DNA from: Macrobrachium rosenbergii
Taxonomy: Eukaryota; Arthropoda; Malacostraca; Decapoda; Palaemonidae
Reading direction: 5' to 3'
Length of the DNA: 64,000 nucleotides
Assembly: GCF_040412425.1 (NCBI RefSeq)
Contig: NC_089789.1
Location: 31,307,106-31,371,105, forward strand
Below, one piece after another: positions 1-15,574 of this stretch. Made by a program: the position numbers and the translations under genes. The stretch's first letter is position 1; each line of letters opens with the position of its first letter. The notes beneath the pieces were generated by a model. The model did no database searches. It saw only the letters and a program-made list of their open reading frames with translations, and was not told the DNA's origin.

Positions 1-337
1 AATTTCTCAACTAGTAGTAGAAAGAAAAAATTGTAATTTAAAAATGGTGGGCAAGAGCTTTCAGGAAAAACATCAGAAATAGATAATGGTTATAGTTCAC
101 TTATTTTTAGCCTTATTTTTACCAGTTTGCAATGAAAAGAACTGAAATAGTTTTGTAATGCATCTTTTCATTTTATAGTAATTGAAAGAAATTTCTGTTA
201 TGGAATCTTCAGCAGTTTCTCTTTGAATCGCTACTACTTATTTTTGATAGCAAGAAAGCAATGGTCTTCGAGTTAGTGCCTATGTGTGCTCTTTAATTGT
301 ATCGTGTGATAAGGGAAGGGAAACAGTCTTTTAATAA

Positions 338-2866
<2,529 letters not shown>

Positions 2867-3663
2867 GGCATTCTTTTGTCTTCCTGTATAATTGTAGCTG
2901 GCAAGCACCCTCAGGAACTACATTACAGCTGCCCAATCATACTGGGGTAAGGTAGGGAAGGAATCGATGGGCAGGCAGGCAGGCGGCAGGCAGGCGTGTG
3001 TGTACGGTGGTGGGAAAAGCATAGTGTGTCACACTGGTGCATATATTGGATGAAGTGGACAGTAGTCATACACACTATAGACTGTGAAATTCCCAGTTAT
3101 ATTTACTGAGCATTATCATTGGAGTTTAATGCCCTCCCCCTCCCCCAGTGTGTTGTGAATTGTGATATGCAAAAAAAGTGTGGCCAACCGCGTGTGCCAA
3201 AATGGACACAATTTTGAAAGGTTTGGCTCACATTACAAGAGATGACAGTTTGAAAGACAGACACTTGGAAAAGTGTTGTTGTGAATGCACTGGAAAGTGT
3301 TCGTTAGTGATTATTGTGATGCGTACAACATTTTTTTCTTTGGTTATTAAAAGTGTTTATCTTCACGTCTATATGACATTCCATTTTTCTATTAATGACC
3401 ACACAATGTACAAAGTGACTAGTATTTAGGAGATTTTTAAAATATTATTGTTTATGAAAAGGGAAAATTTTATCCATAGATAAAAAAAAAATCAAACTCG
3501 AAAGGTTTTGGCAACAGTTAATGATAATGATGATAAATTCATAGAGGTTCCTTCAAACTGTTTGTGATATTTTTGTACGGTATGAAAGTGAATGCAAAAT
3601 ATTTTTAGATCTCAATGATAGGTATTCAGAACTTTTGAGTGAATCTTTGTATTGTTTTATTTT

Positions 3664-3671
3664 TGTAAATA
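3664..3671 (+). promoter_or_regulatory. Putative Pumilio response element TGTAAATA in 3'UTR
   Basis: Exact match to the TGTANATA consensus, on the sense strand of the inferred Su(H) 3'UTR. In AT-rich DNA a chance match is quite possible. Confidence 0.3.
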
Positions 3672-4262
3672 TGTGCTAGATATCTTCAGCTGTTTTCATT
3701 ACACAAGTATAAAGGCCAACAAAGTAATTAGTACTCACAGATTGTCACACTTGAAAGGTTGTCTATGTACTGTTAGGCTAGTATGACTGGATGTGGAGCC
3801 TGACCTTCCCAATTCTGATGTTTTCGTCATTGCCAGACAGAGCCTTATTCATCAACCAAAACTTGAACTTGCTGCAGACAGATGATATCATGATTTTGTG
3901 TATATAGATGCCTGATTTACCGGTGTAGCGTTGTAAGTAGAAATTTTGTACATCTTTGTATACAAGTATAATTTTGACACTTTGTGAAAAACGAGACAAG
4001 CAGTTATTGATAGAGCCTAATTGAGTTAAGGTGAGCTGATTAGCCACACTCTTCAGACCTGGTTTTGAATTTGGGGAGAAATAGCAGTGTCCACTTCACA
4101 GTCATAGTTGAGGTTCACAGATTCCAAGAAGGTCACATTTTCAAGTACTGTAGTTGAGCGAGCATACTTTTTGGTCACAAAAAGAAATGTGCCTCTGGTA
4201 CTTGGCACATGAAGAAAATGTGGCTTGTACAGCAGTCAGTTATTGTACAGTATTTAATATGC

Positions 4263-4268
4263 AATAAA
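4263..4268 (+). terminator. Probable Su(H) poly(A) signal AATAAA
   Basis: First good AATAAA downstream of the Su(H) stop in a suitable context, with a T-rich downstream element from about 4275. Confidence 0.55.
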
Positions 4269-4285
4269 AATTTCAGTTTGTTTTT

Positions 4286-7200
4286 TCAACTTTTTCTGCC
4301 CTGTTTTTGAAAGTTACGGAGTTTTTATCTGTCCAAGTCTTGTGGAATTGGTGTTACAGAAAATCATTTTAATGGAGAAGTTCGGGCTATTTTCGTATTT
4401 ATTAATAGCTATGTTGATGGAAATTTAGCTAGCATAAAATATGTGTATGGTAATAATGATTTTGACAACAAGACTTAAAGGCATCATCTAAAGAAGCCCA
4501 AGAAAAAGCAAAAATTGCCCTATATCATCAGTGAATTTTGGAATAAGTAATCAGAATAAAAATAATAATGAAAAAATGTAGGCAATAGACAAATGTTCAA
4601 AAGTAATGACAAAAGAGGTGCACAACCATTTACTGGCAATTACAGTATAAGGTGGTATTCAACCTTCAGTGATTGAGTGATTTTGGCCATAAATAAAAAA
4701 TGCATCTGTATTCCTCAGTGATACTAGTATGACTTGGTCCAAATGGTTTTCAGTTTCAATACAGTCACTCAGTGTACGAGATGATAAACGACGTGTGTAG
4801 ATGAAAGGGACAGTTAATATGAAGAAAATGAGATTACATTCCCTCCTCAAAACTTCAAGATTCATCAAAAGCTCAAGTCGCATTCCAAGACTTGGATTTT
4901 CCCTTTCTAAGCAACGAAGAGAAGAGATTTTTGTATGCATCCTGTAACCTCACTGTCATTTGTATAGTCGGAAAAACTCAATATTTTTTATCTGAGTTTT
5001 ATTGAACATCATTTCAATGTAAAAGTCTCTTCCTCATTAAAGCTTGCTAGGTTAAATTTCTGCAGGATGAGTTGCCAGGTGGATAAGTGCAGCACAAAAC
5101 ATGTCTCTGACCATGTTGGTTGGGTAAGTGAAGGTGGTGGTGTGCTTTTCATTATTAGGTGTGGATAGATATCTTCGATTCATCAAAATGGGACAACCCA
5201 CTCGCTGAGCAAGTCTTTTTAAGTCTTATTGTGACTAACTGGAACAACAACACCTTGTAACAGTTCCTTATGTGCCCCTACACAGCTAAACATGGAAAAT
5301 TCTGCCCAAAATTAGTAGTTTTCTCATTTTTTAAAATTAATCATTAGGAGTCAAACTATCACTTCTTTTACTTTCTGTTTCATATAAAATATCCGTCAAA
5401 CTTATACTTCCTAAAAATTAAGCGTAAGCTTAACTACCATTACGAAAGGTATGAATAAAATATGTTTTACAGGCTGCGACAATGTTGGTAGAACATCACA
5501 TTGCATTTACAAGCTTTCATGATTTAGAAGACGTTAAAATTGGAAATTTAATGTAAAGCTTAATGTGGCTCCAGTTTTCCATTGACATAGACTGTAGTTG
5601 GAATTGCGCGCTTCTTTGTATGAATGCGCGCACATTTGCAGAATATTTCCATTTGCTAGCTGTCCAATAGTACTGCAGATACTACAAAAGCCAACAAAAC
5701 ACCAAGAAAATTCTTGCATTAATGTGGTTTACACCTTATGTTTTGAGATATTTATAACCTCTGTTAAGGGCTCAGTTTCAGCTGATGGTGAGAGTATGGA
5801 CCTGTCTAGTAGCATTGCTGGGGGCACCTATAATCCTTTATCATAAGGTAAACTTACATATTCTTCAAGCTAACATGCACTGCCCTGTACATTCACATCA
5901 CCTATATCGTGCTCCTTTAATTATAGGGGGCAAAAGTATAAAAAAAAAGACTGACAACCATTGTTGTAAGTACTGTATGGTAAAATGCCTGCTTTTAAGG
6001 CTACTAGCCAGTTAGATGAAAAAGTGTGACACCAAGATGGTATGCTTTTGTAATAATCTGAAAATAGCCGGATGAATGTGAAATGTCCTTGCGTCTTCGT
6101 GTGTCCATATATTTTGGCGTTTATTTGGCTCAGAATTTACTTGGATTCGAAGCAACTAATAAGTTTCCAAGAAGTTCATTTCAAATCTTCGTGTAACAAG
6201 GATATATACTGCAATTGGTTTACAACAGAAAGAAATTGCGTTAATTTCATATTGAATCAGTCGAATAAGGTGTATTAGTTTTAAAAGTGAAGAATTATAA
6301 CGAACCTGTACACAGTTGCACGTGTAATCATTTTTCTTAATTATTTCCCTCGTTAACGAGCATGACAGTAGTTCTTTAACATCCCCAACCATAGCCCATT
6401 AATCCACCAATTGCCTTGGATCTCTCCCCCACCCACTCCCCTTTCCTTCCATAGTTAGCCATGTCAGGATATAGTATATTGAAATCCTACTAAAAATGCA
6501 AACTCTAGCGTAACCTAAGTCTTGTTGAATAATCTCAGATTTATGTAGGTCAAATCGATATCAGAATGTTAAAATTACTATGTTACTAAAACAACGAACA
6601 AGAAAAAAAGTAATTAAAAGAGATGGGTTGAAATTTTGGGTGCAGAGTTGGAACCCATGGTGGTTTCGAACTTTCGAGTCGACATTCGTGCTTTTGCTTT
6701 CGTTGGGTGAACGTCTTTCGAACTTCCGTGAAAGAGGGTAAGGTATTTGTCTTAATATTATGGTATCACTGTTGGAAAACTCGATGTTTTTTCCTCAAAG
6801 AGTGAGCCACAGTACTCAAAACTTTTTTCCTGTTTTTAATGGAGTGTTGCGACTGGAATTTGTTTTGCGTAGAACCGGTTATGCGGAACTTTTTTTTATG
6901 TCCGTCTCCGAAAAATTGTCAAAAAAATCATTGTGAAATTAAAAGTGGGAGCTAGGGGTGTCGTTATTTGTAGGATTACAGTTTTTGCTTAAGTTTGTAC
7001 TTAAGCTTTGCTCGTGTTTTTGTAATTATTTGTCATTTAACTGTCCTTTTGCAGAAAGCCTTAAGTGAAGCAGTAGTGTAGGTTCATTTTCGTGTCCCTG
7101 TGTTGAAGCTCTGAAAGGCTGTTTTTAACGGAGTAGGGCCGGATTTACACTAGTTTCTTCGAAACTGTATCAAATTAGCACATTAAAAATATCAAAATTC

Positions 7201-7570
7201 CAGCTGCATTATTTTATTTGAAGCAATTTGGCAATCAGTTATTCGATCATGTAAAGCCATTTCGGTTCGAACTGTAGAAGTCCAGCACAGATGTAATGTC
7301 AGGTTTCCAAACTCGCTCACTGAGTGGGTTCCCATAAGGAAGCAATACCAGTTCCATCATATTTGTTGCAGGTGTTTAGTGGGCTTCATTTAATCCACCA
7401 GAAGGGTCCACTTTTGTTTTTAATTTCTAGTTCCCTAGAATGATAATTTTTAATATTCCATAGTTTAACTGAATATATTATTAATTTTTTTACACATAAC
7501 TTGACAACAATGTACTTTAGGTCACACATAATTTGTTACGTAATGGTTCCCTTAGTGAGGACTAAAATTT
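4286..7570. other. Intergenic DNA, no gene recognised
   Basis: Only short open frames with no recognisable domain. Around 6640-6740 there is a CpG-retaining patch ending in a good donor (gtaagg at 6738) that could be a non-coding first exon; this is weak. Confidence 0.5.
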
Positions 7571-7571
7571 A

Positions 7572-7760
7572 ATGAGACTTCAGGAATTTGGCCATAGGGC
7601 AACAAATTGTAGAAATGACCAAGCTTGCCCTAGATGTGGTGAAAATCACAAATCAAATGAATGTGCTAGCAGCATTTACAAGTGTAAAAATTGTGTAAAA
7701 GGCCATAGTGATACTAAACATAAAACATATGATGGCAATAAGTGCACAGTATATAAATAA
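7572..7760 (+). pseudogene. Relic of a non-LTR retrotransposon ORF1 (zinc-knuckle region)
   Basis: A 62-codon open stretch carries a cluster of CCHC-type zinc knuckles, as in ORF1/gag of Jockey/R1-type LINEs. The first is degraded (QEFGHRATNC, with both leading Cys lost). The second is intact (CPRCGENHKSNEC). A third follows (CKNCVKGH, then Cys further on). The upstream gag part and the downstream reverse transcriptase are not readable next to it, and a stop follows the third knuckle. It is therefore a 5'- and 3'-truncated fossil, not a host zinc-finger gene. The family assignment rests on the knuckle pattern only. Confidence 0.6.
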
Positions 7761-9822
7761 TGTGTCAAAGGTGAAAAACAATACGGACCATGGCTTTGAT
7801 TAATAATCTTCTATGGAATTTAATAAACTTACAGTCCGTAGGAAATAAAACCAGCATACAAGAAGAAAGCAAATTTAAAAAAGAACGAAAGACTCTCCTA
7901 TTCTGTAGGAGCTACGATATTGACGAGAAAACACTGAAAGAAAATTATAAAACATAGGAAGCACCTTATTTTGAAAACGAACAAGAGCCCGCCAGAGAGA
8001 GAATTATCCCTGTGGAGGGCTGTACATAAAACCAAACAAAGTGAGCAAAGTAGTAGGTTTCTAAACTGGTTCCAGTCCGCCCAAAGCGACCTGCGGGAAC
8101 CGCCCGCAACACCCACTCCGCCCTCTTTTTTTTTTTGTATGTACGTGTATGCAAAGGCATTAAAATACTCATATGACGTACACCCTATGGTCAAATCCAT
8201 ACTAGAGCTCTCACAAAATCTTGACTATTTTTGTGATATATGGTGTTATTTTATTAAGTCGCTAAATGTATTTATAGTTTATTTTTCCCACCGAGTTCAC
8301 TCCTTGTAAATGACTGGCTGGTTCTCTCACCGGGGCATATCGGAGCGTGATGTCATCCTCGAAGTTGTCCCCTAACAAACTCGGTCCTCATTGCACATAT
8401 CCCATGCCCTATTAGATTAATACATAATGTAAGTATTATGAAACAGTGTCATGTACACCAAAGTCTAAGCTACTTTCCAGTACAGCACCATACACTTGAG
8501 TATGCTGGAAACATTTTATTAACTAACATAAATCTTAACAACATTGCAAGCAGTAATAATACGCCGAAGTGGTGTGCTAGCTGTTATAAATGCTAGGTTA
8601 CTTGCGAGCTGGCTAGTTCATTTTTGTGGCATTTGTCCCAGGTGTGTTGCACTGTGGCAATGATCATGATGCAAGAACCAATAAAGACTAATATTGATTA
8701 CTGCTAAGGGTATAAGAGTAGCTAAATATGAGCAATCGTTAGCGGGAACAATCCTTGCCTGGAAATTGCCGTGGGGATTTGCTAATGATACGCAAATGTT
8801 TAAATACAAGGTTAAATATGAATATTTTTTCATTTAAGTTATATAAGTTTTAACATCTGTTGGCTAAATCGGCCAGTGGTGGCACTGACTTCATGTGGAG
8901 CTAAGTTTTTTTTTTTTTTTTTTTTTGGGGTGCATAACCTCGCTGGGAGCCGACGTGACTGTAAAGTGTATGCAAGATCACAATTTCTCTTGGTATCGTA
9001 TAGTGGAAAAGAATCCAGAGATCTACGTCGGTCCTCACCCTCTCTTTGACAACTGAACACTCTCATGGGCCGCTTTCTTTTGAGCGAGTCAAATCAATCG
9101 GCGCTATTTCGAAAGATAGGATTTTGCAATTTCCATTTTTACGATTTTAAGCTTTACTTTATATTTATTTTCTACCACTTTCTACTATAATCTGCATAGC
9201 TTTTACTGCCAAATATTGTCATATCGAGAAGGGATTAAATTTCAAAATCGATAATTTTGGCAACTGTGCTGATCACCATATAACGAAAGAATGTATTTTG
9301 GAGTTTGTCAAATGTATCGGCTGTCTGAGAAAAACGTTAAGTTGCACGCTATGGATGTCAAGGCAGAGTAGCCGCAGTTATTGATCATGGAGAAAGGTTT
9401 TAATGTCTTAAAATGTCAGTCGGAGAGAGAACACTGAAAATTAAAGCAGATAAATAAAGAAGTATTTAGATTTCAGTATTCTGTGAGGTATTGGTAACTT
9501 AGAATTAATTGCTAACTATATTGATTGTCTTATGGCTATTAACAGTATTCTTGTCGAATATTATGATGTTTAGGGTTTGGCAAGTTATGTTATTTCCAGT
9601 GCCATGAGTTTAATGTTACAAATGTGGACGTGAAAATAAGAGGGTCTTAGAAAGCCCCTTCGGTGAAAACGGGACCTGGTAAAGAAATCTGAAAAGTAAA
9701 CGATTACAAGGTCCTTCGTTAACCCAAAGTGAGGAATAAACCTTATTAGAAAGTTTATTTAGAAAGGTCAGGTAAAACACATCTCTCCTTTACAATTTTA
9801 TTTACTTTTATAACGCCTGATT
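7761..9822. other. Intergenic DNA, no gene recognised
   Basis: Contains a poly(T) run at 8907-8926 and short chance open frames. The plus-strand open frame at 7971-8309 has low-complexity, non-protein-like composition and overlaps antisense frames of the same length. I assign nothing here. Confidence 0.5.
9797..9802 (-). terminator. Possible poly(A) signal for the 9.8-10.0 kb exon
   Basis: AATAAA on the minus strand, 20 bases beyond the TAA stop of the candidate terminal exon. Confidence 0.35.
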
Positions 9823-10002
9823 TTAAAAACTAACATAACCAAGAATTTCATCAAGTCTTGAGGTTTGCTCCTCTGAAATTGGTTTTGGAGGGAGAATTTT
9901 AGCCAACACTTGTTCAGAATTATCAAATCGTCCATAATTGAATGCTATTCGGGTTTTTGGCGTAATTTTAGGCGATTTAGAAGCAAGTAACATTCCATGC
10001 AG
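9823..10002 (-). CDS. Candidate terminal coding exon of an unrecognised gene
   Basis: Reading the minus strand, a pyrimidine-rich acceptor (tgcctgcctgtctttcag) ends at 10003. Then 59 sense codons run to a TAA at 9823, and AATAAA lies 20 bases further on (9797-9802). The peptide begins LHGMLLASKSP and contains ITPKTRIAFNYGRFDN and ILPPKPISEEQ. Its mixed charged/hydrophobic composition looks like conserved protein rather than random AT-rich DNA. I do not recognise the family. No convincing upstream exon was found. It could be the last exon of a long-intron minus-strand gene or a fragment left by a rearrangement. Chance open frames of this length do occur, so confidence is moderate. Confidence 0.42.
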   Translation of the reverse strand: MHGMLLASKSPKITPKTRIAFNYGRFDNSEQVLAKILPPKPISEEQTSRLDEILGYVSF

Positions 10003-12329
10003 CTGAAAGACAGGCAGGCATTTGATGTTCATCATAGTTATGTCAAAATAATCTTAAGGAATAAATGAGCTATTAAACTCGGTGCCCATTTCATTATCGA
10101 GGAAGCCAACCTCAAGGAATTAACAAAAAAAAAAAAATTAGGTTCATTTTGAATTTAACTTCAAACGTATGTTTTTCCGTTGTCCGTGCTAAGTATATTG
10201 ATTTGAAAATATCTTGGACTATTGATATGGTACTTTTTATGTAAAAATAATTGGTTTTTGTCAAAAGAAATGAGTAAGATGAGTTACCCTGATGGTGACC
10301 ATGAGTCACGGTGTGATAACAATGAGTCCTGGCTAAGTTGTCAAGATACCAGGAAGGAGGATGAGTTAATAGTAAAGCATATGCCTTGATAAACAAAAAA
10401 TTCAGTCTTGTAGCATACGTTGAAAACTGAGTTATAAAGACGTTATCCCAAGGCTCTGTTTTAACTGCTTATTTTATTGCTGGGAAAATCTTTCCTATCT
10501 TAAGTCAAGGAAGCGACTGGGTTTGAGGGGGACAAGAGGTCACCGACAATAGTGTGTTTACGAGTATTGGGACTAGTTTTGGTAGAATATGTGGGTTCAG
10601 ATTGTGGCCTTTGAAAGAGATTTTGTGGACAAAACAGTAAGTAGACTAGGGATTGTCTCTCTTCATAATATTTGTAGGGCTGGGATGGGGGGAGAGGGAG
10701 GGGAAGAGTGATCTCCCGTCGTCTCCTTGCAGAGGTAGCCGAATTAGGACAGCTACAGGTATTTTCTCTTAAATCCAATCTTCAGAAAGTCATAAAATAT
10801 TCAAATTTGTAGGTAGTTTTTGTTGAGGTATGTTTAGTCTTGACAAATAAAATTTTATTTGTTCTTGAAAATGAAGACTATATACTTTCACTGCCAGTTA
10901 ACAAGAATTCGCCATTAGTTGCCTCTATTTCTTAACGGCCGATTTAAAGCCTAGATCTTCATACATCCAAATATTAAAAATATCCTTGACATAGGAAAAA
11001 ATCATCCCAAAATTACGATAATTTTGTATATTATTCGTCGACTTTTTAGCCTTGCCTAAAGCTTTCCATTGTTTCTGTTAATTGTAAGTTGACTGGTCAA
11101 GTTACAAGGTTTATTAAAAAAGTTCTTGGTCTCTCTTAGAAAGCGTCACCAGAGAAGAGACAGCTCTTCATTCATTTTCAAATGTCTGCTCTGACTTCAG
11201 TGCACCTGATCCACCGATGATCAAGCATTGCTACCCGGCATTATGGACCTTCAAATACTCGTCTACAACTTAGATATATATGGTTACTACGCACGTGCTA
11301 TATGAGCTTAGGGAATAATGTAGAAGTTGCATTGCCCGGGCATGAGGCAACATTTCAGTAACAATTGACCTTCTCAGCCACCTCAAAAGATGCTGTGTTG
11401 ACAAAAGCATTGACTAAGACCAACAGCAAGCCTGCTTGCAGCTTTCCGGTTACACGTTGATAATTGTTTCAGGTAACTCAGGTGCGTCATATTCCGTCAA
11501 ATGGTTTCGCCCCTTTCCAGCTGCTGTAGACCAACGCCGCTCTTAGAATCCTAGAGCCAACAGCTACCATGGTGCAGGTTGCTACCACGTGAATTTTTGG
11601 AGAGGTAGAGAACCAGGATGATTTAATGGCGTGCTTTGAATCTTTCATCAAATCCAAGGTGGGGAACCCTTGCCTCCTTATGGGTTGTAAGATGTAGAAA
11701 ATTTCCACTTTGGCCAGCTTCGATGCTGGTGTCAACATTTGTGGTACCCTTTCTGTAGACAGCTTCTCATTTCCCCTCTGTGGGTCTAAAAAATGTGGTG
11801 GGTTAATAACGATAGTCGTGGTCTCTGCTATCTCATCTGTCATCCGTATTCATGCGACAAAGGATACCCACTTGTTCATTGATGGCTGGAGTTTTGGACG
11901 TCCCGATAAGGGATAGTTATCTGTGCTGTCTGTCCCACCTGACTTAGCAGCCCTCTTCTTAATGATTAAGAGTACAGGAAGACCTCACCAAGTGAGCTGA
12001 CCCTGTCGCAATGGATTTCTTTATATTTACAGTTAATCTTTTGAAGATGCTTAATCACTGAGCTGCCTTTATTTCGTCCATTTCTAGTATTTGCTTGTGC
12101 CTAGTTTCTTTTAGAGCCTTACATGCAATGTATACAGTTCGATTTCTTGTCTTAACTTTTCCTTCCCTTTTCTCAGGTCTCACTTCTCCAGAGAGACTTT
12201 GTGAGACCTGTAACTCACTTGTCTTTGACATAATAACAGACATTTTGAAATGTATGCGGCTTAGTTCATATTGAATAACCAATACACACTTATCATAATA
12301 TTAAGAGATTGATAACGTCTTTAGTTTTC
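10003..12329. other. Intergenic DNA, no gene recognised
   Basis: Several stop-free stretches exist (minus strand 10500-10778 and 11487-11843). None shows a domain, a clear splice context or similarity I can name. Confidence 0.45.
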
Positions 12330-12665
12330 TCTTGAAAACTAGATATTTTTAGGCCTCCTGATTTCAAGTGGGAGCTCATTGTACGGCCTAAAACCAACAT
12401 TCAGAGTTCATCTTGAGACCACCTGTTGCCAATATTGTGCTGACTCCATCCATTGGCTGTATTATACGCAACAAGTCTCTCAAGTATTTTGAAATTAAGT
12501 CTTGATAGGTTGAGTCATTGCATATTACTAACATTATTTTTTCTAGCTTTGATAAGGAGCCAGTGGAACTGAATAAAGTGGTCATCTTGTCTCGAGGTGT
12601 AATACACTTTATTAATGTTGTTGCCCTATTTAATATATTTTGCAGCTTCCTGAGTTGCAGCTAAG
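12330..12665 (-). pseudogene. Relic of a LINE reverse transcriptase C-terminus (CR1/L2-like)
   Basis: Read on the minus strand across two or three frames, this holds the conserved tail of CR1/L2/Jockey-type polyproteins. LQLRKLQNILNRATTLI with ITPRDK lies at 12660-12585, IQFHWLLIKARK at 12576-12540, and KYLRDLL near 12480. RPYNELPLEIRR lies at 12395-12350, and a FKRKLKT motif follows around 12335. Frameshifts and in-frame stops separate these blocks, so it is long dead. No intact upstream palm domain (YADD-type) is readable. The clade is inferred from motif order and should be treated as approximate. Confidence 0.65.
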
Positions 12666-15574
12666 GAAGATTGATAGTTGCAATAGTCCACTCTGAATAC
12701 TACAGTAGACCACAAGTCTCTTATAGAACGCTCATCAAGATATAATTAAGGTAAAATTTCTAAGATGTTGGCTAGTACCCTTAAAACACTATACTGTGAG
12801 ACAAATGACACTCTTTTGGTACATTACACTCTTATGGTACACCTGAGTATCATACTCTTATCAGCAGTCAGAACTGGATTACTGCAGCATTTAAGCTGAA
12901 AATCAAGATTTTTAAAAGTTATTTTCCTCTTTATTAACACATGTTCTAGCATGTATAGTTATATGAGCAGTTGTAAGAAACTACGCCAGGAAATTTTGCT
13001 TGTTACTCTTTTTTCTGAGCGAGGTAGCCTCTTATAGAATTGATTTGCACACGACAATTTTATCTAAGAGAAAATGACAAAGCGGTTACTGGACCCAACT
13101 ATATAATTGAAGTTCTTTAAATAGTTAGAAATAATACAACAAAAGTGAATTTCATGTGCTTTACAGGCGTTTTGCATTTGTTTTGCAGAATTGACAGCAA
13201 TGCCGAATTGTCTTGGTTTTCCCTATAAAAAGAAAAAGAGATATTAATAATGTTCAGTGTCCCTGTGGGATCCATATGAATAAGGTTCATCATCTGATTA
13301 ATAATAGTGATAACCTTTGTCATATTGTGTTTAGTTCCCATTACAATGCTTCTGCAATAAAAGTTGTGCTTTGGAAAACCACTTGTATTGCATACTTACG
13401 AATCTCTTTTTATATCAGATTTTTTTTTAAAAACTAAAGTAATTTTCAATTTTAACAACAACCCTTGGCAGGTCAAGGGTAGCATTTCATATTTTTACGA
13501 ATGCCGAGGGCCTTGTTGGGTTCAGGAGCGAGGGGGAGAGGAGTCGTTGAAATTTAGGATTTTCATTTGATCAAATTACTTGTTGAACCATAGCCAAAGT
13601 TTTAGAAGGCAATATTACTGTCCATGTAGTTACAGAGGTCATTAACGACCGCCTCTGCCGAATCGCGCTGGAAGTTTGTATTGGGACTTCGTGTGAATTT
13701 AAATTTCTGGTGCTTATCATGACGGGGTTTAATGGAAATCAGCAAACTGTGCGCACGAAGAAATTTCACATTTCATGAATGCTTGGAAAGCTCATCCCCT
13801 AAACAAACGAAGGGTATTTGGATTCGATGGAGGTGATGAGAAAAATCCTCTAACCCAAAATAAATCCTGTGCAACATACGCTCTGGCTCATCCTTCATTG
13901 CAATTTTCAAGAAAATTATAGATTAATGGGTTACTATAACATCAGGGAAATTTTGTATTTAAAAGTTTAGCCTCTTGATATTCCGTTATTCGTCTATCCA
14001 TTCAATTTTTCACATTTGGTGCTTTTACTTTCAGGATCTTGATCATTGTTTATGAGTTTTTCCCGTATAAAAACCTGACGACTTAAAAAACATGGTGGCA
14101 TATTTTTAAATCAACTGTTATAAATAACATTCAGACAGACATGTTTTGTTTATAATTGAAATAGCCCCTCCAACCTGCACTAGAAATGGTCTAACACTCT
14201 CTAACCTTATACTGGAGTGTATGTGAAAATACCGTTTTCTATTATTCCATTTTCTCTCACGTTCTCCCATTTAGCACTGCAGTGGATGGTAACGTAAACC
14301 GTATGAGGTCTAAGGCAACGAACTTTTGTCATGTGTATACAATACCTAATGCAAACAAGAGAAGTTTAAGACTCATTAACTGTCAGGTTTTGTACATTGC
14401 TGATAACAAGGGTGGTTATCCATATTCGGGTTCACTTTATCAAAAACAGTAACCCAGACGATTAACAACCTTACTGGTTTGTGTGTGTAAAAGGAAATTG
14501 TCCAGATTATACCACTTGTCTAGGAATTAGTTGTGTATGATGATAAAACGGTACTTGCCGAAATATGCTGAAGACCTGGAAATACTTTGGATATAGACAG
14601 GACCAGAACACCCTGCCCTGGAGAATTAGTTTAAACGATATTATTGGTCGTATATGTTTGGCGTGTAATAACGTGTGCGTCTTTGAATGTGCAAACTTTT
14701 GTCATTCACACCCTCTAAAAAATTACATATGCCTTTACAAATAAGATTTTAGAAACTAGCAATCTGTCTTGTCGCATCAAAGATACGAAGAACCTCTGTA
14801 CAAAGGAGGCAATATAGCCTAATTATTTTAGATACATTTTAAGCAGAATTAACTTTTCACATTTAATTTTGCCGTACAGTTTAAAATGAGATGACGTCGT
14901 TTTGTCAAGTACCCACAACGGCACAAGAGAATATTTCCCATTAAGAGAATATTGGATGAAAACAAGGTCTTCAATAATAAATTGCATATCGAAAAACATA
15001 TAGACTTCTCAGAAAAAAATATATCAAAGAGAAAAATGGAACACGGCTGCTAGTTTAAATTGATCCAATAGTTTCGTAAAACAAAAACTTGCCTAAGTGT
15101 TGCAGTCTGTCTCAAGGTTTGCGAAGTTAAAAGGCTTGAACTACGCTTTGAATGCTTATTTGATGAACTGATAGTTAAACAGCATAACTGTTTCGTATCT
15201 CTTCAAATTATGCCATAAAAAAAACTATCCGGGGAACGCCCTGGTCTGAATTTGCAACATTGAATGACTTATAAACAATTGAGCCGTTAGCTAGATTTTG
15301 CAGGTAACTGGATTACGCTTGTGTGAAAGACTCCGCAAGATCTTAGTTTCTCGGATAAGCTTTTGTGTAAAATAATATATATTGTAGGTTATTTTTTTTA
15401 ATAGTATGTGACTGCAAAACCAAAGTTCTAGTTTTAGAGATGTTCATTTTTTGTCAGGTTGAATTTGATGTTAACTAAACGCAGTGCCCGAAAGTACGGA
15501 CATATCTTTTAGCTGGAAAACAGAGTTTAAAGGTGTGCAGCAACAAACTTTTCAATTAAGGATGCTGGGATCAT
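12666..15574. other. Intergenic DNA, no feature recognised
   Basis: AT-rich, with no long open frame of protein-like composition and no structured repeat noticed. Confidence 0.5.

Larger units (their letters stand above)
2867..4285 (+). other. Su(H) 3'UTR (inferred), ~1.4 kb
   Basis: No further coding sequence after the stop. A short (GGCA)n-like run lies at 2968-2995. A consensus AATAAA at 4263-4268 is followed by a T/GT-rich stretch (4275-4310), as expected of a cleavage site near 4285. A TGTAAATA octamer at 3664-3671 fits the Pumilio recognition consensus. The extent is inference and transcript ends were not checked. Confidence 0.6.

Noticed and set aside
7971..8309. 112-codon plus-strand frame
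   Set aside because: Low-complexity composition, poly(T)-encoded Phe run, and equally long antisense frames; not protein-like.
11487..11843. 118-codon minus-strand open frame starting MTDEIAETTTIV
   Set aside because: No domain recognised, an in-frame stop lies just upstream of the ATG, and no splice or poly(A) context. Frames this long are expected by chance in 64 kb.
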